A DNA stretch of 64,000 bases. It comes from Gemmiger formicilis. Lineage in GTDB: Bacteria; Bacillota; Clostridia; Oscillospirales; Ruminococcaceae. The position numbers were made by a program, and so were the translations under genes. Location of the stretch: NCBI RefSeq assembly GCF_016900095.1, contig NZ_JACJJP010000012.1, forward strand, positions 1 to 64,000. Reading direction: 5' to 3'. Of this stretch, positions 36,847-45,539 are shown one piece after another (position 1 is the first letter of the stretch; every line of letters begins with the position of its first letter). The notes beneath the pieces are model-generated. The model was not told the DNA's origin. It searched no databases and saw only the letters and a program-made list of their open reading frames with translations.

Positions 36847-37611
36847 TCAGTGAACCAGCGCAGCCATGGCTTCGCCGGCCTGACGGCCTACCTGCTCGTA
36901 GGCGGCCTGGTGATAGTGGAACTGATCCTTCATCAGCGCCAGGCAAGGCGCAAAACTGCCGATGAGGGAAACGTCCGCCATGGTCCGGCACAGTTCTTCC
37001 TGGGCCTGGCGGATCACCCCGTATTGTGTGTCTGCCACCCGGCCGTCCGTCCCATCCGGAGAAGTTGCATAGGCGGTATAGTTGAAGTGGCCAATCTGGA
37101 TCAGGCCGCATTGTTCGGCGCCGACCTGACGCAGCATGGCCCAGATGCGGGCAAAGTTTTCCCTGTACTCCGGGCCGGAAACATTGTGGTCACCGTCGGT
37201 TTCTCCCTGGCACCAGATCACCAGCACATGGGCCGGGGTCCTCTTTTTCTTTTTCAGATACTCCAGCGCGTCCGCCAGACGCCGGGCGGCATCGGCGGCC
37301 AGAGTGTCCAGCCACTGGGCGGTGGAAGTACCGCCCTGGGAGGCGGACACCGCCACCACCTGACGGCCGGAAGCTCCGGCGTAGGCATTGACAAAAGCAG
37401 AGACCAGGCTGCCGGTTTTCATATCGTGGTCATGGATGCCGCCTTCCCGGTTTTCCTGCCGGCCAAATGGTTCCCGGATGGGAACCAGCCGGTCCGGTGC
37501 GGTCACGGCGCGGTATTCCAGCCCCGCCGTTTCCGGGCAGAGCTGAGCCTGGTCGGCTTCGCCCCGGCCCGCCATGTTGGACTGCCCGGCAAACAGGATC
37601 AGATCCGTCAT
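36847..37611 (-). CDS. Sialate O-acetylesterase-like SGNH hydrolase
   Basis: A 254-residue esterase. The catalytic Ser is in FAGQSNMAGRGE, the oxyanion Gly/Asn region includes SQGGTSTAQW, WCQGETDGDH follows, and the Asp/His pair is in LMKDQFHYHQAAYE. This matches the DUF303/sialate O-acetylesterase family, which deacetylates sugars. No signal peptide, so it acts in the cytoplasm. Follows queA by 12 nt. Confidence 0.85.
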   Translation of the reverse strand: MTDLILFAGQSNMAGRGEADQAQLCPETAGLEYRAVTAPDRLVPIREPFGRQENREGGIHDHDMKTGSLVSAFVNAYAGASGRQVVAVSASQGGTSTAQWLDTLAADAARRLADALEYLKKKKRTPAHVLVIWCQGETDGDHNVSGPEYRENFARIWAMLRQVGAEQCGLIQIGHFNYTAYATSPDGTDGRVADTQYGVIRQAQEELCRTMADVSLIGSFAPCLALMKDQFHYHQAAYEQVGRQAGEAMAALVH

Positions 37612-37623
37612 GAAAATGCCCCC

Positions 37624-38652
37624 TCACTCAATGAGCATCGCGTCCCCGAAGGAGAAGAAACGATACTTCTGTTCCACAGCCACCTTGTAGGCTGCCATGG
37701 TCTTTTCGTAACCGTAGAAGGCCGCAATGAGCATGATCAGGGTGCTTTCAGGCAGATGGAAGTTGGTGACCAGAGCATCGATGGCATGCAGCTCCACGCC
37801 GGGATACAGGAAGATATCGGTGCTGCCGCTGCAGGGCACAATCCTGCCATAGCGGGCCCAGACGGCTTCCAGGGTGCGGCAGCTGGTGGTGCCCACCGCC
37901 ACCACCCGGTGCCCGTTGGCGCGGGCTTCGTTGATGGCGGCCGCAGCAGCTTCGTCCACACAATACCACTCGGTGTGCATGTGGTGGTCCTCAATGGATT
38001 CCTCGTTCACCGGGCGGAAGGTGCCCAGGCCCACGTGCAGGGTCACTTCCACGATCTTGACGCCCTTGTCCTGGATGGTTTTGAGCAGTTCCGGGGTAAA
38101 GTGCAGCCCCGCAGTAGGGGCAGCAGCGCTGCCCAGCTCCTTGGCGTAGACGGTCTGGTACTGGCTCTGGTCCTCCAGTTGCTTGGTAATATAAGGCGGC
38201 AGGGGCATTTTGCCGAACTCGTCCAATTTTTCGTACAGCGTCTGGGTATCATAGGTAAAGGTCACCAGCTTGTTGCCGTCGGGCAGGGTCTCATCCACCA
38301 CGGCGGTCAGGCTGCCGTCGCCGAAGCGCAGCTTGGTACCTGCCTGCATGCGGCGCCCCGGACGGGCCAGACATTCCCAGGTATCCCCTTTGGCCTGGCG
38401 CAGCAGCAACACTTCGCACACCGCACCGGTGGGGACCTTGTCGCCGATCAGGCGGGCAGGCAGCACCTTGGAATTGTTGAGGACCAGCACATCCCCGGCG
38501 TTCAGATGGTCGGGCAAATCACGGAAGATTTCATGCTTGATGGAATCGTCGGCACGGTTGAGGACCATCAGGCGGGCACTGTCCCGCGGGTCGGCGGGTT
38601 CCTGGGCGATCAGCTCTTTGGGAAGATCATACCAAAAGTCTTTTTTCAGCAT
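37624..38652 (-). CDS. queA: S-adenosylmethionine:tRNA ribosyltransferase-isomerase QueA
   Basis: QueA (342 residues, normal length) transfers the ribosyl part of SAM to preQ1 in tRNA, giving epoxyqueuosine. Hallmarks: YDLPKELIAQEPADPRDSARLMVL, NNSKVLPARL, AAPTAGLHFT, VTLHVGLGTFRPV and the closing MLIAAFYGYE. The other queuosine genes are not in the window. AAAAGGA precedes the ATG. Confidence 0.97.
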   Translation of the reverse strand: MLKKDFWYDLPKELIAQEPADPRDSARLMVLNRADDSIKHEIFRDLPDHLNAGDVLVLNNSKVLPARLIGDKVPTGAVCEVLLLRQAKGDTWECLARPGRRMQAGTKLRFGDGSLTAVVDETLPDGNKLVTFTYDTQTLYEKLDEFGKMPLPPYITKQLEDQSQYQTVYAKELGSAAAPTAGLHFTPELLKTIQDKGVKIVEVTLHVGLGTFRPVNEESIEDHHMHTEWYCVDEAAAAAINEARANGHRVVAVGTTSCRTLEAVWARYGRIVPCSGSTDIFLYPGVELHAIDALVTNFHLPESTLIMLIAAFYGYEKTMAAYKVAVEQKYRFFSFGDAMLIE

Positions 38653-38672
38653 AGTTTTGCATCCTTTTTACG

Positions 38673-38701
38673 TTGACAATCAGGGGCGGCAATGCTATTA
38701 T
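38673..38701 (+). promoter_or_regulatory. Promoter of the lysine-riboswitch operon
   Basis: TTGACA (38673-38678), 17-nt spacer, TATTAT (38696-38701). Confidence 0.85.
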
Positions 38702-38714
38702 GAACACATGGCGG

Positions 38715-38895
38715 CGGGCATACATTCCACCGCCGGGAACACAGAGGCGCGGGCAACATCAGTATCCGCAGGTTTTCGGCCAGCCAGGCAGCGGCCGCGG
38801 AGAAAGGGTTTCTCGCCGAAGGCGATGCACGGCACGCATCGACCTGGGTCCGCCGCCGAACAGGGACGGAACTGTCATGCCGAAAGGTATGTTGC
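38715..38895 (+). promoter_or_regulatory. Lysine riboswitch aptamer
   Basis: The leader upstream of asd-dapA-dapB carries L-box signatures in the right order: ACAGAGGCGCGG (38741-38752), CAGTATCCGC, GAGAAAGGG, TCGCCGAAGGCGATGC (38813-38828) with its partner GCATCGACCTGGGTC, and GGAACTGTCATGCC near 38868-38881. GCATAC (38718) can close P1 with GTATGT (38888). Binding of lysine would favour the terminator at 38934-38958. Called from motif order and context. Confidence 0.8.
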
Positions 38896-38933
38896 GCTGT
38901 GTTGTATGCAATGTATCATTATATTGCATTTTG

Positions 38934-38958
38934 TGCCGGTTTTCAAGCCGGTTTTTTT
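38934..38958 (+). terminator. Riboswitch expression-platform terminator
   Basis: GCCGGTTT/AAGCCGGT hairpin followed by seven Ts, between the aptamer and asd. About 115 further nt before asd show no gene. Confidence 0.7.
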
Positions 38959-39075
38959 ATTGCCTTCGGGTGATGGGAAGCCGCAGACAAACCAAGGCGG
39001 AGAGCACCTCTGCCGGATGTGCCGCATAAGATGGATTGTATGCGGGGCACAGCACGAAAGGAAGGTTTTTCGAAG

Positions 39076-40152
39076 ATGAAACAGTACAAAGTTGGCGTTG
39101 TGGGCGCGACCGGCATGGTCGGGCAGCGGTTTGTTACCCTGCTGGCCCAGCACCCCTGGTTCCACATCACCGCCCTGGCGGCTTCCGCCCGCTCGGCCGG
39201 CAAGACCTATGAAGAGGCCGTGGGCAGCCGCTGGGCCATGCAGACCCCCATGCCGGACAGCGTGAAGGGTATGGTGGTGATGGACGCCGCCGACGTGCAG
39301 GCCGTAGCCTCCAAGGTCGATTTTGTGTTCTGCGCCGTGAACATGAAGAAGGAAGAGATCAAGGCGCTGGAAGAGGCGTACGCCAAGGCCGAATGCCCCG
39401 TTGTCTCCAACAACAGCGCCCATCGCTTCACCCCGGATGTGCCCATGGTGGTGCCCGAAATCAACGCCGAACACATCGAGATCATCCCCGCCCAGCGCAA
39501 GCGCCTGGGCACCAAGCGCGGCTTTATCGCCGTCAAGAGCAACTGCAGCCTGCAGAGCTACGTGCCTGCTTTGCATCCTCTGCGCGGCTACGGCATCACC
39601 AAGTGCCTGGTCTGCACCTACCAGGCGATCTCCGGTGCCGGCAAGACCTTCGAAACCTTCCCGGATATCCTGGACAATGTCATCCCCTACATCGGCGGCG
39701 AGGAAGAAAAGAGCGAGCAGGAACCCCTGAAGCTGTGGGGCCATATTGAGGGCGACCGCATTGTGTCCGCCGACGGTCCTTCCTTCACGGCCCAGTGCCT
39801 GCGCGTGCCCGTTTCCGACGGTCATGTGGGCGCGGTGTTCGTGAGCTTTGAGCACAAGCCCACCAAGGAGGAAATCCTTTCCGCCTGGGCCGGGTTCCAC
39901 GGCGCCGCCCAGGATCTGAACCTGCCCAGCGCGCCCAAACAGTTCCTGCATTACTTTGAACAGAACGACCGTCCCCAGCCCAAGCTGGACCGCATGCTGG
40001 AAAACGGCATGGCGGTGAGCATCGGCCGTCTGCGGGAGGACACCCAGTACGATTATAAGTTTGTTTGCCTTTCCCACAACACCCTGCGCGGTGCGGCGGG
40101 CGGCGCCGTGCTGCTGGCCGAACTGCTGGCCGCCAAGGGCTACCTGGACTGA
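39076..40152 (+). CDS. asd: Aspartate-semialdehyde dehydrogenase
   Basis: A 358-residue NADPH enzyme converting aspartyl phosphate to aspartate semialdehyde for lysine, threonine and methionine. Rossmann loop GATGMVGQRF, catalytic Cys157 in SNCSLQSY, and the QAISGAGKTFETFPD segment are clear; the length and these motifs place it in the archaeal/fungal-like Asd subgroup. ATG 39076 follows GAAAGGAAGG. First gene under the lysine riboswitch. Confidence 0.95.
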   Translation: MKQYKVGVVGATGMVGQRFVTLLAQHPWFHITALAASARSAGKTYEEAVGSRWAMQTPMPDSVKGMVVMDAADVQAVASKVDFVFCAVNMKKEEIKALEEAYAKAECPVVSNNSAHRFTPDVPMVVPEINAEHIEIIPAQRKRLGTKRGFIAVKSNCSLQSYVPALHPLRGYGITKCLVCTYQAISGAGKTFETFPDILDNVIPYIGGEEEKSEQEPLKLWGHIEGDRIVSADGPSFTAQCLRVPVSDGHVGAVFVSFEHKPTKEEILSAWAGFHGAAQDLNLPSAPKQFLHYFEQNDRPQPKLDRMLENGMAVSIGRLREDTQYDYKFVCLSHNTLRGAAGGAVLLAELLAAKGYLD

Positions 40153-40194
40153 TTTTTGTTCCCTGCCTTTTGTGATCAAGAAGGAGAATCCCCT

Positions 40195-41088
40195 ATGAAG
40201 AAGCCCATTTTTACCGGCGCCGGCGTGGCCATCATCACCCCCATGAACCAGGACGGCACGGTCAACTTTGACGAACTGGGCCGGATTATCGACCACCAGA
40301 TCGACAACGGCACCGACGCCATTATCATCTGCGGCACCACCGGCGAATCCGCCACCCTGACCCATGAGGAACATGTGGCCTGCATCCGCTACGCCGTGGA
40401 GCACACCGCCCACCGCATTCCGGTGGTGGCGGGCACCGGTTCCAACCATACCGACTACGCCATCAACCTGTCCCATGAAGCTGAAAAAGCCGGTGTGGAC
40501 GGTCTGCTGCTGGTGACCCCTTACTACAACAAAGCCAGCCAGGCCGGGCTGGTGGCTCATTTCACCGCCATTGCCAACTCGGTGTCCCTGCCCTGCATTC
40601 TGTACAACGTGCCTTCCCGCACCGGATGCAACATCCAGCCTGCCACCCTGGCAAAGCTGGCCAAGATTCCCAACATCAACGCGGTGAAGGAAGCCAGCGG
40701 CAACATCTCCCAGGTGGCGGAAGTGGCTGCCCTGTGCGGAGAGGATCTGAACATCTATTCCGGCAACGATGACCAGATTGTGCCCATCCTGTCGTTGGGC
40801 GGCAAGGGTGTCATCAGCGTGCTTTCCAACGTAGCCCCCCGCCAGGCCCACGATATCTGCCAGGCTTGGTTTGACGGAAAGCCCGCCGAAAGTCTGCGCC
40901 TGCAGCTGGAAGCCCTGGAATTGTGCCATGCCCTGTTTGCTGATGTGAACCCCATCCCGGTCAAGTGGGCCATGAACCGCCTGGGCTGGGCCGCCGGCCC
41001 TTTGCGTCTGCCGCTGTGCCCGCCCGATGAGGCCGTACAGCAGCGCCTGGAAACCGCCATGAAAAATTACGGTCTTCTGAAAGACTGA
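40195..41088 (+). CDS. dapA: 4-hydroxy-tetrahydrodipicolinate synthase
   Basis: DapA (297 residues) condenses aspartate semialdehyde with pyruvate. Schiff-base Lys165 is in INAVKEASGN, the catalytic Tyr in CILYNVPSRTG, and the GTTGES and YYNKASQ motifs are present. ATG 40195 has AAGGAG. Second gene of the operon. Confidence 0.97.
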   Translation: MKKPIFTGAGVAIITPMNQDGTVNFDELGRIIDHQIDNGTDAIIICGTTGESATLTHEEHVACIRYAVEHTAHRIPVVAGTGSNHTDYAINLSHEAEKAGVDGLLLVTPYYNKASQAGLVAHFTAIANSVSLPCILYNVPSRTGCNIQPATLAKLAKIPNINAVKEASGNISQVAEVAALCGEDLNIYSGNDDQIVPILSLGGKGVISVLSNVAPRQAHDICQAWFDGKPAESLRLQLEALELCHALFADVNPIPVKWAMNRLGWAAGPLRLPLCPPDEAVQQRLETAMKNYGLLKD

Positions 41089-41096
41089 ATCTGAGC

Positions 41097-41155
41097 CACA
41101 GGGCCCGTCGTGTTCCGCCGTACAGGCGGGCCGCCGCGGGCCCTGTGTGTCTTTT
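41097..41155 (+). terminator. Strong hairpin between dapA and dapB
   Basis: CACAGGGCCCG (41097-41107) pairs with CGGGCCCTGTG (41137-41147), with further GC pairing inside, then TGTCTTTTT. It looks like an intrinsic terminator inside the operon and may reduce expression of dapB and later genes. Confidence 0.7.
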
Positions 41156-41186
41156 TGCAACAAAGAAAAAGGAAGTGGATTTACCA

Positions 41187-41960
41187 ATGACCGATCTGAT
41201 CATTCAGGGCATCGGTGGCCGCATGGGCCACGCGCTGCTGGAAAAAATTGCCGCCCGTGATGACTGCCGTGTGGTGGCCGGTGTGGACCAGAAGGCCGGG
41301 GATGTGAACGGCATCCCCGTATATGCTTCGGTGAACGACCTGCCCGCCGGAACCAAGGGGGTTCTGATTGATTTCACCTCCCCCGCCGGGGCGGTGGCCG
41401 CCGCCGAGTACGGCGCCGCCAACGGTATTCCCTGCGTCATCTGCTCCACCGGCCTGAGCAAGGAGGAGGAAGCCCGCCTGGAAACCGCCAGCGAGAAGGT
41501 GGCCATCTTCCGCAGTGCCAACATGTCGGTGGGCATCAACGTGCTCATTGAGCTGTGCAAGCGGGCCGTGACCCTCTTTGACGGCGAGTTCGACATTGAG
41601 ATTGTGGAGAAGCACCACCACAACAAGCTGGACGCTCCCAGCGGTACCGCCCTGATGATCGCCGACGCCATCAACGCCCAGGCCGGCGGCAAGTATGAGT
41701 ATGTGTACGACCGCCACGACGTGCGGCAGAAGCGCGGCGCCCAGGAGCTGGGCATCAGCTCGGTGCGCGGCGGCGGCATTGTGGGTGACCACGACGTGCT
41801 GTTCTGCGGTGCTGAGGAGGTTGTGACCCTGAGCCATGTGGCCCAGAGTCGCGGCGTATTTGCGGACGGAGCCATCCAGGCAGCGCTGTTCCTGAACGGC
41901 CGCGTCCCCGGCTACTACACCATGAGCGACATGCTGCAAGGGAAACTGTCATGCGTATAA
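41187..41960 (+). CDS. dapB: 4-hydroxy-tetrahydrodipicolinate reductase
   Basis: DapB (257 residues) reduces the DapA product with NAD(P)H. N-terminal nucleotide loop IQGIGGRMGHAL, GTKGVLIDFTSP, and the catalytic EKHHHNKLDAPSGTA are intact. ATG 41187 has AAAAGGAAG. Overlaps the next gene by 10 nt. Confidence 0.97.
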   Translation: MTDLIIQGIGGRMGHALLEKIAARDDCRVVAGVDQKAGDVNGIPVYASVNDLPAGTKGVLIDFTSPAGAVAAAEYGAANGIPCVICSTGLSKEEEARLETASEKVAIFRSANMSVGINVLIELCKRAVTLFDGEFDIEIVEKHHHNKLDAPSGTALMIADAINAQAGGKYEYVYDRHDVRQKRGAQELGISSVRGGGIVGDHDVLFCGAEEVVTLSHVAQSRGVFADGAIQAALFLNGRVPGYYTMSDMLQGKLSCV

Positions 41961-43183
41961 AAAAGGTTGCCATCGCCGTTGGTTTGCTGGCCGCCCTGAC
42001 GGTTTCTCTGGCCGGTTGCGGCGGCGGGGCCTCGGATACCCTGGGCACACAGGGTGCCCAGGCACCGGCGGAGGAAGTCTTGCCTACCCCGGAGCCGACG
42101 CCCACGCCAGAACCCACTCCCACCGTACAGACCGTCCGGTTTTCGGCCAGCGGAGACAACCTGATCCATGAAGGGCTGTACAACCAGGCGCGCCGCCGGG
42201 CCCAGGAGGAAGGCAAAGAGGGGTATGATTTCACCTTTGCCTATGAGAATCTGCGGGATTTTTACGCCGGATACGATGTGAACTGGCTTAACCAGGAAAC
42301 TCTGGTCAACGACGCCTTTGAACCTTCCGGGTACCCCATGTTCTCCACCCCCACCGGCATCTCCGATGCGCTGTACGACATCGGCTTCCGGGTGTTCAGC
42401 ATGTCCAACAACCACAGCTACGACAAGGGTTCCCAGGGCATCGAATCTTCCCTGGCGCACTGGGCTTCCCTGCCGGAGGACGTGGTGACCGCCGGGTTCT
42501 ATCCCCTGACCGAGGAAGCGGCCGCCGAATCCGACGGGCTGAGCTACCAGACGGTCAATGGAATCACCATCGGCTATCTTTCCTACACCGAGTACACCAA
42601 CGGTATCCCCACCCCGGCCGACGCCGAACATGGAGTGGTGTATCTGGATGACACCGAAACCGTCTCCGCCCAGATGGCGCAGATGCGCCCCAACTGCGAT
42701 GTGCTGGTGGTCAGCTGCCACTGGGGTGTGGAGGGCAGCCACGAGGTGACCGACGGCCAACGGCAGACTGCCCAGTGGCTGGCCGACCAGGGAGCGGACC
42801 TGATCATCGGCACCCATCCCCATGTGACCCAGACCGCCCAATGGCTGACGGCCCAGGACGGGCGCCAGGTGTTCGTGGCTTATTCCCTGGGAAATTTCAT
42901 CAGCGCTCAGTCGGAACCGGACAACATGATCGGTGCAATCCTGAGTGTGGAGTTTGAAAAGACCATCCAACCGGACGGAAGCAGCAGCGTGACGGTACAA
43001 AATCCCCGGCTGATTCCCACCGTGACCCAGTACGAAAACGGATATGCGGATATCCGGGTTTACCTGTACCGGGACTACACCGACGAGCTGGGAGCGGCCC
43101 ACGGCAATTTCACCCTGGACCGGTCCTACATACAGCAGGTGCTGGAAAGCAGCATCGACCCTGAATTTTTGGTTTTGGAGTAA
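41951..43183 (+). CDS. CapA-family (PGA_cap) lipoprotein
   Basis: A 410-residue exported protein: signal and lipobox VSLAGC, a Pro/Thr-rich linker (PEPTPTPEPTPT), then a metallophosphoesterase-fold CapA domain with SASGDNLIH, SNNHSYDKG, SCHWGVE and GTHPHVTQ. CapA proteins take part in poly-gamma-glutamate capsule or other surface polymers. Its position between dapB and an ACT protein, overlapping dapB, places it under lysine control. Confidence 0.88.
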   Translation: MRIKKVAIAVGLLAALTVSLAGCGGGASDTLGTQGAQAPAEEVLPTPEPTPTPEPTPTVQTVRFSASGDNLIHEGLYNQARRRAQEEGKEGYDFTFAYENLRDFYAGYDVNWLNQETLVNDAFEPSGYPMFSTPTGISDALYDIGFRVFSMSNNHSYDKGSQGIESSLAHWASLPEDVVTAGFYPLTEEAAAESDGLSYQTVNGITIGYLSYTEYTNGIPTPADAEHGVVYLDDTETVSAQMAQMRPNCDVLVVSCHWGVEGSHEVTDGQRQTAQWLADQGADLIIGTHPHVTQTAQWLTAQDGRQVFVAYSLGNFISAQSEPDNMIGAILSVEFEKTIQPDGSSSVTVQNPRLIPTVTQYENGYADIRVYLYRDYTDELGAAHGNFTLDRSYIQQVLESSIDPEFLVLE

Positions 43184-43227
43184 ACGGGTTTTCCCTGACC
43201 CGCATTGCAGAAAGGATCTGAGGAACC

Positions 43228-43683
43228 ATGTATGGCGTAAGCAAGATCAGCAGTGAGCAAAACATCATGCTCACCACCTTTCCCGGGGCACAGTACAGTG
43301 CCCAAAGCCTGGCCGAACACCTGGATGTGTTTGCCAAGGCCGGCATTGTCGTGGACATGATCTGCCAGAGCGCCCCCCGGGGCAGCGAGGTGGATTTCAG
43401 CTTTACCACCAGTTACGACAATTTCACCGCCGTGATGGTGGCTCTGCCCGATGCGGTCAAGAGCAAACCGCCCCTGATTTCCGGCGGATACAGCAAGATC
43501 AACCTCTTTGGCGAAGAGATGGTCACCAGCTGTGGCGTGGCTGCCCGCGCTTTGCAGGCCCTGGCCCAGGTCAGCGTGGAAGTGGTGCTGATCACCACCA
43601 GCGACCTGGACATCTCGTTGCTGGTTCGCCAGCAGGATGAGGATGTGGCCCTGGATGCGCTGCGCAAGGCCTTTGCCCTGTAA
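43228..43683 (+). CDS. Stand-alone ACT-domain (aspartokinase regulatory-like) protein
   Basis: A 151-residue protein with two ACT-like units and no kinase domain. VSKISSEQNIMLTTF, HLDVFAKAGIVVDMICQSAP and the second half ALAQVSVEVVLITTSDLDISLLV strongly resemble the C-terminal regulatory part of aspartokinase. It could bind lysine or threonine, alone or with a catalytic subunit elsewhere. Last gene before the terminator at 43701. Confidence 0.82.
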   Translation: MYGVSKISSEQNIMLTTFPGAQYSAQSLAEHLDVFAKAGIVVDMICQSAPRGSEVDFSFTTSYDNFTAVMVALPDAVKSKPPLISGGYSKINLFGEEMVTSCGVAARALQALAQVSVEVVLITTSDLDISLLVRQQDEDVALDALRKAFAL

Positions 43684-43700
43684 GCAATCTTTTTCAATGT

Positions 43701-43753
43701 AAAAAGCCCTGCCGGGTGTTGTGGTTTGCCACAACTGACCCGGCAGGGCTTTT
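43701..43753. terminator. Bidirectional terminator
   Basis: AAAAGCCCTGCCGGG and CCCGGCAGGGCTTTT with an inner TTGTGG/CCACAA stem, between convergent operons. Confidence 0.9.
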
Positions 43754-43758
43754 GTGAT

Positions 43759-44766
43759 TCAGGATTGGATTTCCGGCTCTTGGCTGCGGGTGAACACCTT
43801 GGAAGCAAACACCGGCATGTACAGGACCACATACAGAACCAGGGCGATGAGCACATCCGACCAGGCAATCACCTGGTTGCTGATCTGCGCGGAACCGTTA
43901 TACACCACAATGAGGTTGTTATTGAAGTAGTGCAGCAGCACCGGCACCCATATGTTGTCGGTTTTGAGGTAGGCCCAGGCGAAGAACACCCCCAGGGTGA
44001 CACAGACGATGAGCTGGCTCACCAGACTTTGCAGGGAAGTTTCGGGGCTGTAATAGAAAAGGTTCAGCGGCAGATGCCAGAGCCCCCAGGCCACGCCCAG
44101 CACCAGTACCCCCAGCCGCGGGCCGAACTTTTGCTGCAGCCGGGGCTGCAGGTAATAGCGCCAGCCGTATTCTTCCCCAAAGAAAGCGGTGAAGCTGAGG
44201 AAGAAGTTGGGGATCAGCACCACCAGCAGAATCCACGGTGCGGGGGTTGCCCAGTACGCCAGGTATTCCCCCATCTGGCCGGAAGGCAGCACGGACAAAA
44301 ACACCGACACGGTACGCAATAGAATGAACAACAGCACATACAAAAGTGCCTTAAAGCCGCCATGCCAGCAAAGCCCGCTGGATTGGCGGGTCTGCTTTTT
44401 TTCGGTCATCAGGAAGATCCAGGCCGGAATACAGCCGATGACAATGACAGCATTGCAGACTGTTGTCCAGTCCATGGCAGGGGCCGCCACCGCGCCGATA
44501 CAGCAGCCCACCATCACCAGGGTCAACACGAGAAACAGCCCGTAAAACCGACGGGTAAGCCCCGGTTTCCCCCGCCGGGTTACCAGCAATGCCACCATGG
44601 CTCCCGCCGCGGGATAAAACATCTGGGCGTTGGGAAAGGCATCCGTCCCCCAGCCATTGCGCTGGCAGATTCCCAACGGTATGCCCATAAGATAGGGTAT
44701 GCCGAATGCAATCAGGAAAAAGAACAGCAATTCTTTTCCGGTATACGCTTTGGGTTGGTTGTTCAT
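43759..44766 (-). CDS. CPBP-family intramembrane metalloprotease
   Basis: A 335-residue membrane protein with about eight spans. The CPBP/Abi catalytic motifs are intact: FFGEEYGWRYYLQ (EExxxR), GLWHLPL and LLHYFNNN. Bacterial members process peptides or confer bacteriocin self-immunity. It overlaps the stop of the upstream gene and ends the three-gene XRE operon. Confidence 0.88.
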   Translation of the reverse strand: MNNQPKAYTGKELLFFFLIAFGIPYLMGIPLGICQRNGWGTDAFPNAQMFYPAAGAMVALLVTRRGKPGLTRRFYGLFLVLTLVMVGCCIGAVAAPAMDWTTVCNAVIVIGCIPAWIFLMTEKKQTRQSSGLCWHGGFKALLYVLLFILLRTVSVFLSVLPSGQMGEYLAYWATPAPWILLVVLIPNFFLSFTAFFGEEYGWRYYLQPRLQQKFGPRLGVLVLGVAWGLWHLPLNLFYYSPETSLQSLVSQLIVCVTLGVFFAWAYLKTDNIWVPVLLHYFNNNLIVVYNGSAQISNQVIAWSDVLIALVLYVVLYMPVFASKVFTRSQEPEIQS

Positions 44767-45263
44767 GATTTTGTCTCCTCCTCTTCGGTATTGTCCGGGT
44801 CCTCCGTTTCATGGTCCAGAGCACCGCGGCGTTTGTAATACAACCAAGAACTGGCTTGCAGAGCGCCGAATATCAGGGCAAAGGTGAACACCCCGCCGAG
44901 AGCCGACCCGGGCCAATAACTCCATTGCCACCAGTCCTGGCGGCTGTTGCGCACCAGGTAGAATACCGTTACGCCTGCTCCTCCCAACGCGGACCACATG
45001 ACATTGGTCTTTGCCGTGGGATGCGCATCAAAGGTCGTCCAGATGCCGTTGCGCAGATACTCGATCAGGCTATAGGCGCACATGAGCATGAAGATGATCC
45101 ATTCCGCCATGTACTGTTCCGGCGGCACATCTGCCGCCGCCTGCACCGCAATGGCAATGAGAAGGGCTGTCCAGGTTCCCCAGAATCCCCGGTTGTTGAT
45201 GGTCAGCATCTTCTGGGTCTGCATTTCATCCAGCTTGTTCTGTATATGAAACGGATTTTTCAT
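44763..45263 (-). CDS. Membrane protein (DUF6773-like) coupled to XRE regulator
   Basis: A 166-residue protein with four likely spans and an acidic C-terminal tail (EDPDNTEEEE). Starts at ATG 45263, overlapping the XRE stop (ATGA) behind GGGAGGAAG. The soluble N-terminus KNPFHIQNKLDEMQTQKML and the span ALLIAIAVQA fit small membrane proteins commonly paired with XRE repressors in Firmicutes (DUF6773 is a guess). Function unknown. Confidence 0.7.
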   Translation of the reverse strand: MKNPFHIQNKLDEMQTQKMLTINNRGFWGTWTALLIAIAVQAAADVPPEQYMAEWIIFMLMCAYSLIEYLRNGIWTTFDAHPTAKTNVMWSALGGAGVTVFYLVRNSRQDWWQWSYWPGSALGGVFTFALIFGALQASSWLYYKRRGALDHETEDPDNTEEEETKS

Positions 45264-45463
45264 TCTTCTTCCTCCCAGAACAGTTCGTCCAGCGTTTTGC
45301 CCAGCACCCGGCATATGGCCCGGCACAGCCGGATGGTGGGATTATACTCCCCTTTTTCGATGGCGTTGATGGTCTGCCGTGTGGCTCCCACCGCCTGCGC
45401 CAGCTGTGCCTGGGTCATGTCTTTTTCCGCCCGGGCCGCTTTCAATTTCAGATTTTTGGCCAT
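45260..45463 (-). CDS. XRE-family transcriptional regulator
   Basis: A 67-residue single helix-turn-helix repressor: LKAARAEKDMTQAQLAQAVGATRQTINAIEKGEYNPT is the full Cro/C1 motif. Starts at ATG 45463. Likely autoregulates through the 12-bp direct repeats overlapping its promoter (45526-45558). Confidence 0.9.
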   Translation of the reverse strand: MAKNLKLKAARAEKDMTQAQLAQAVGATRQTINAIEKGEYNPTIRLCRAICRVLGKTLDELFWEEEE

Positions 45464-45510
45464 GGGCTCCCACATCCTTCCTGCCACTGGCCGTTTTTCT
45501 TTCTGAGGCC

Positions 45511-45539
45511 AGTATAACATCCGTCTTACATTTTGTCAA
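45511..45539 (-). promoter_or_regulatory. Promoter of the XRE operon
   Basis: Minus strand TTGACA (45534-45539), 17-nt spacer, TATACT (45511-45516): near-perfect consensus. Confidence 0.85.

Noticed and set aside
36260-37111. N-terminal extension of the phosphodiesterase frame
   Set aside because: Overlaps the GNAT and esterase genes in another frame; the true start is ATG 36259.
38653-38720. preQ1 riboswitch controlling queA
   Set aside because: The region upstream of queA is short and filled by the divergent lysine-operon promoter; no preQ1 aptamer pattern seen.
38673-39029. Plus-strand open frame upstream of asd
   Set aside because: It is the riboswitch leader; the frame has no ribosome site and an implausible product.
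38875-41187. Long minus-strand frame opposite asd and dapA
   Set aside because: Antisense shadow spanning two enzymes and part of the riboswitch leader.
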